Positions 62,647 to 64,000 of a stretch of DNA of 64,000 nt are shown in pieces. The notes below the pieces were generated by a model. It saw only the letters and a list, made by a program, of their open reading frames with translations, searched no databases and was not told the origin of the DNA. Origin of the DNA: Paracoccaceae bacterium (lineage in GTDB: Bacteria; Pseudomonadota; Alphaproteobacteria; Rhodobacterales; Rhodobacteraceae); contig PWZT01000037.1 in NCBI GenBank assembly GCA_003567315.1, forward strand, positions 184,849 through 248,848, read 5' to 3'. The position numbers and the translations under genes were made by a program. Within the stretch, counting starts at the first letter, position 1. The number at the start of each line of letters is the position of its first letter.

Positions 62647-63918
62647 ATGTCCACAGCAACCGAACAGCCACACCGCAAGGTCGAGCCGAAAAAGAGCTTC
62701 ACTCTGAGCATGCTGCTTTACGATCAGCGCTATCGCTCGATCACGATTCAGGTGTTTTTCCTGTTCCTGCTGATGCTGGCGGCGGCATGGCTGGTCGATA
62801 ACACGATCAACAACCTGCGCGCCCAGGGGCAGGATTTCAGCTTTCGCTTTCTGAATGCGCCCGCCGGGTATGACATCAGCCAACGCCCCATCGAATACAA
62901 CAGCCAGATGACGCATGGTCGTGCGGCACTCGTGGGGCTGTTGAACACATTGATTCTTGCTGTCATGGCCTGTGTCCTGGCCACGATCCTCGGCGTCATC
63001 GCGGGCGTGCTGCGCCTGTCGAACAACTGGATCGTCGGGAGGCTGATGACTGTATATGTCGAGGTTTTCCGAAACATTCCGACGCTGCTGTGGATCCTGA
63101 TCTTCGGCGCGATCATGACCGAGGCGATGCCCGCGCCATCAGCCTTCCGCGGCGACGATCCATCGGCGAGCATGCTCTTCAACGAGTCGGTCGCCATCAC
63201 CAATCGCGGCGTCTACATTCCCGCAATCATCTTCGAGCGCGATCTGGGCACTGTCACACTCGGTCCGGTCTCGCCCTCGATCTCCTGGCTCCTCGTGATC
63301 GTGATCGTGGTTGCCTCCGTCTGGGCGAACAAGCTGCTCATCGCGCATGCGACGCGCGTGCAGAACGCGACTGGGGTGCGGCCCAAGACATGGTGGAAAT
63401 CGATCCTGATCCTGCTGGGGCCTCTGGCGGCGTATTTCATCTTCCTTGGCGCCCATCTCCAGCACCCCGAGCTGCGCGGCTTCAACTTCCGCGACGGGGT
63501 GCATCTGCGAAACTCGCTGATCGCGATGTGGCTTGGCCTCGGGATCTACACTGGCGCCTTCATCGCCGAAATCGTCCGCGCGGGCATTCTTGCCATCAGC
63601 CGGGGCCAGACCGAAGCCGCCTTCGCGCTGGGGCTACAGCCGGGCAAAACCATGCGCCTCGTGATCCTGCCGCAGGCGTTGCGCGTGATCATTCCGCCGC
63701 TGATCTCGAATTATCTCAACATCACCAAGAACACCTCGCTGGGCCTGGCCGTGGGATATATGGATCTGCGCTCGACGCTGGGCGGCATCACCATCAACCA
63801 GACCGGGCGCGAGCTGGAAGGGATGATGCTGATGATGCTTATCTATCTGGCAATCAGCCTGACCATTTCGGGCGCGCTCAATGTCTACAACTCCCGCGTC
63901 AAGCTGAAGGAGCGATAA
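62647..63918 (+). CDS. aapQ: Amino-acid ABC transporter permease AapQ/BztB
   Basis: A 423-aa inner-membrane permease of the His/Glu/Gln family: about eight helices, with the large N-terminal and central periplasmic insertion typical of AapQ/BztB, and the EAA loop QTEAAFALGLQPGKTMRLVILPQALRVIIP (quoted in part: EAAFALGLQPG) that contacts the ATPase. AGGAGAG precedes the ATG; a GTG one codon upstream is the alternative. Starts 111 bp after aapJ. Confidence 0.94.
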   Translation: MSTATEQPHRKVEPKKSFTLSMLLYDQRYRSITIQVFFLFLLMLAAAWLVDNTINNLRAQGQDFSFRFLNAPAGYDISQRPIEYNSQMTHGRAALVGLLNTLILAVMACVLATILGVIAGVLRLSNNWIVGRLMTVYVEVFRNIPTLLWILIFGAIMTEAMPAPSAFRGDDPSASMLFNESVAITNRGVYIPAIIFERDLGTVTLGPVSPSISWLLVIVIVVASVWANKLLIAHATRVQNATGVRPKTWWKSILILLGPLAAYFIFLGAHLQHPELRGFNFRDGVHLRNSLIAMWLGLGIYTGAFIAEIVRAGILAISRGQTEAAFALGLQPGKTMRLVILPQALRVIIPPLISNYLNITKNTSLGLAVGYMDLRSTLGGITINQTGRELEGMMLMMLIYLAISLTISGALNVYNSRVKLKER

Positions 63919-63919
63919 G

Positions 63920-64000
63920 ATGAGCAACATCGAATCGCAAACCATCGCCTATGTCCGGGATACGATGATCGCGGAGCAGGAGCCGCCCATAACCGAGAGC
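63920..64000 (+). CDS. aapM: Second amino-acid ABC permease (AapM/BztC), truncated at the window end
   Basis: Only the first 27 codons are in the window: SNIESQTIAYVRDTMIAEQE and on. The start overlaps nothing but comes one base after the aapQ stop codon, and position plus this N-terminus fit the second permease of the Aap/Bzt operon. The helices and EAA loop lie beyond the end, so identity rests on context. Confidence 0.7.
   Translation, partial: MSNIESQTIAYVRDTMIAEQEPPITES

Overview
This 64 kb window is chromosomal DNA, high in G+C, from an alphaproteobacterium of the Rhodobacteraceae (roseobacter/Rhodobacter group). The evidence is the cytochrome oxidase order ctaC-ctaB-orf-ctaG-ctaE-surf1-thrC-M16 peptidase, an adenosylcobalamin (class II) ribonucleotide reductase, a glx/N-methylglutamate-type locus, an Aap/Bzt amino-acid ABC transporter, and FnrL-, CtrA- and NrdR-like sites. 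The genus cannot be fixed from sequence alone.

Layout. 0-16 kb is housekeeping: serine synthesis (serC-serA), a phosphoesterase, htpX, an adenosine kinase with nth, a tRNA-modification-type methyltransferase, isoprenoid genes (polyprenyl synthase, ispE), a TPR lipoprotein-like factor, ETF-ubiquinone oxidoreductase, greA with a terminator-bearing leader, and the AzlCD exporter. 16-25 kb runs mostly on the minus strand: an FAD-linked dehydrogenase, a GNAT acetyltransferase, an M16 peptidase, thrC and the aa3-type oxidase assembly block (no ctaD here). 25-33 kb, plus strand: tldD, two unknown membrane proteins, dprA (with a CtrA-like site), topA and a 3-oxoacid CoA-transferase. 33-35 kb holds a lytic transglycosylase and two small Flp-pilin-like paralogues in sparse DNA.

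35-53 kb is an accessory catabolic region. A BCCT transporter, a TauD-like dioxygenase, a class III CoA-transferase and a GST face away from glxB-glxC-glxD-gmaS (N-methylglutamate synthase and gamma-glutamylmethylamide synthetase type). Beyond two regulators lie soxB-D-A-G genes (sarcosine oxidase / N-methylglutamate dehydrogenase type) and a LacI regulator. Together these match the N-methylglutamate route for methylamine or a related N-methyl compound; the exact substrate is inferred.

53-58 kb carries the most unusual structure. The last 73 bp of nrdJ occur twice, about 990 bp apart, and between the copies sit two AT-richer genes: a small membrane/coiled-coil protein and an ImmA/IrrE-type metallopeptidase. 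They lie directly behind the intact nrdJ, on the same strand. This looks like a very small insertion cassette that rebuilt the end of its host gene.

58-64 kb: tRNA-Gly(GCC), a J-domain protein, bolA, a VOC/MarR divergent pair with a long inverted repeat, and the start of an amino-acid ABC transporter (aapJ-aapQ and a truncated third gene).
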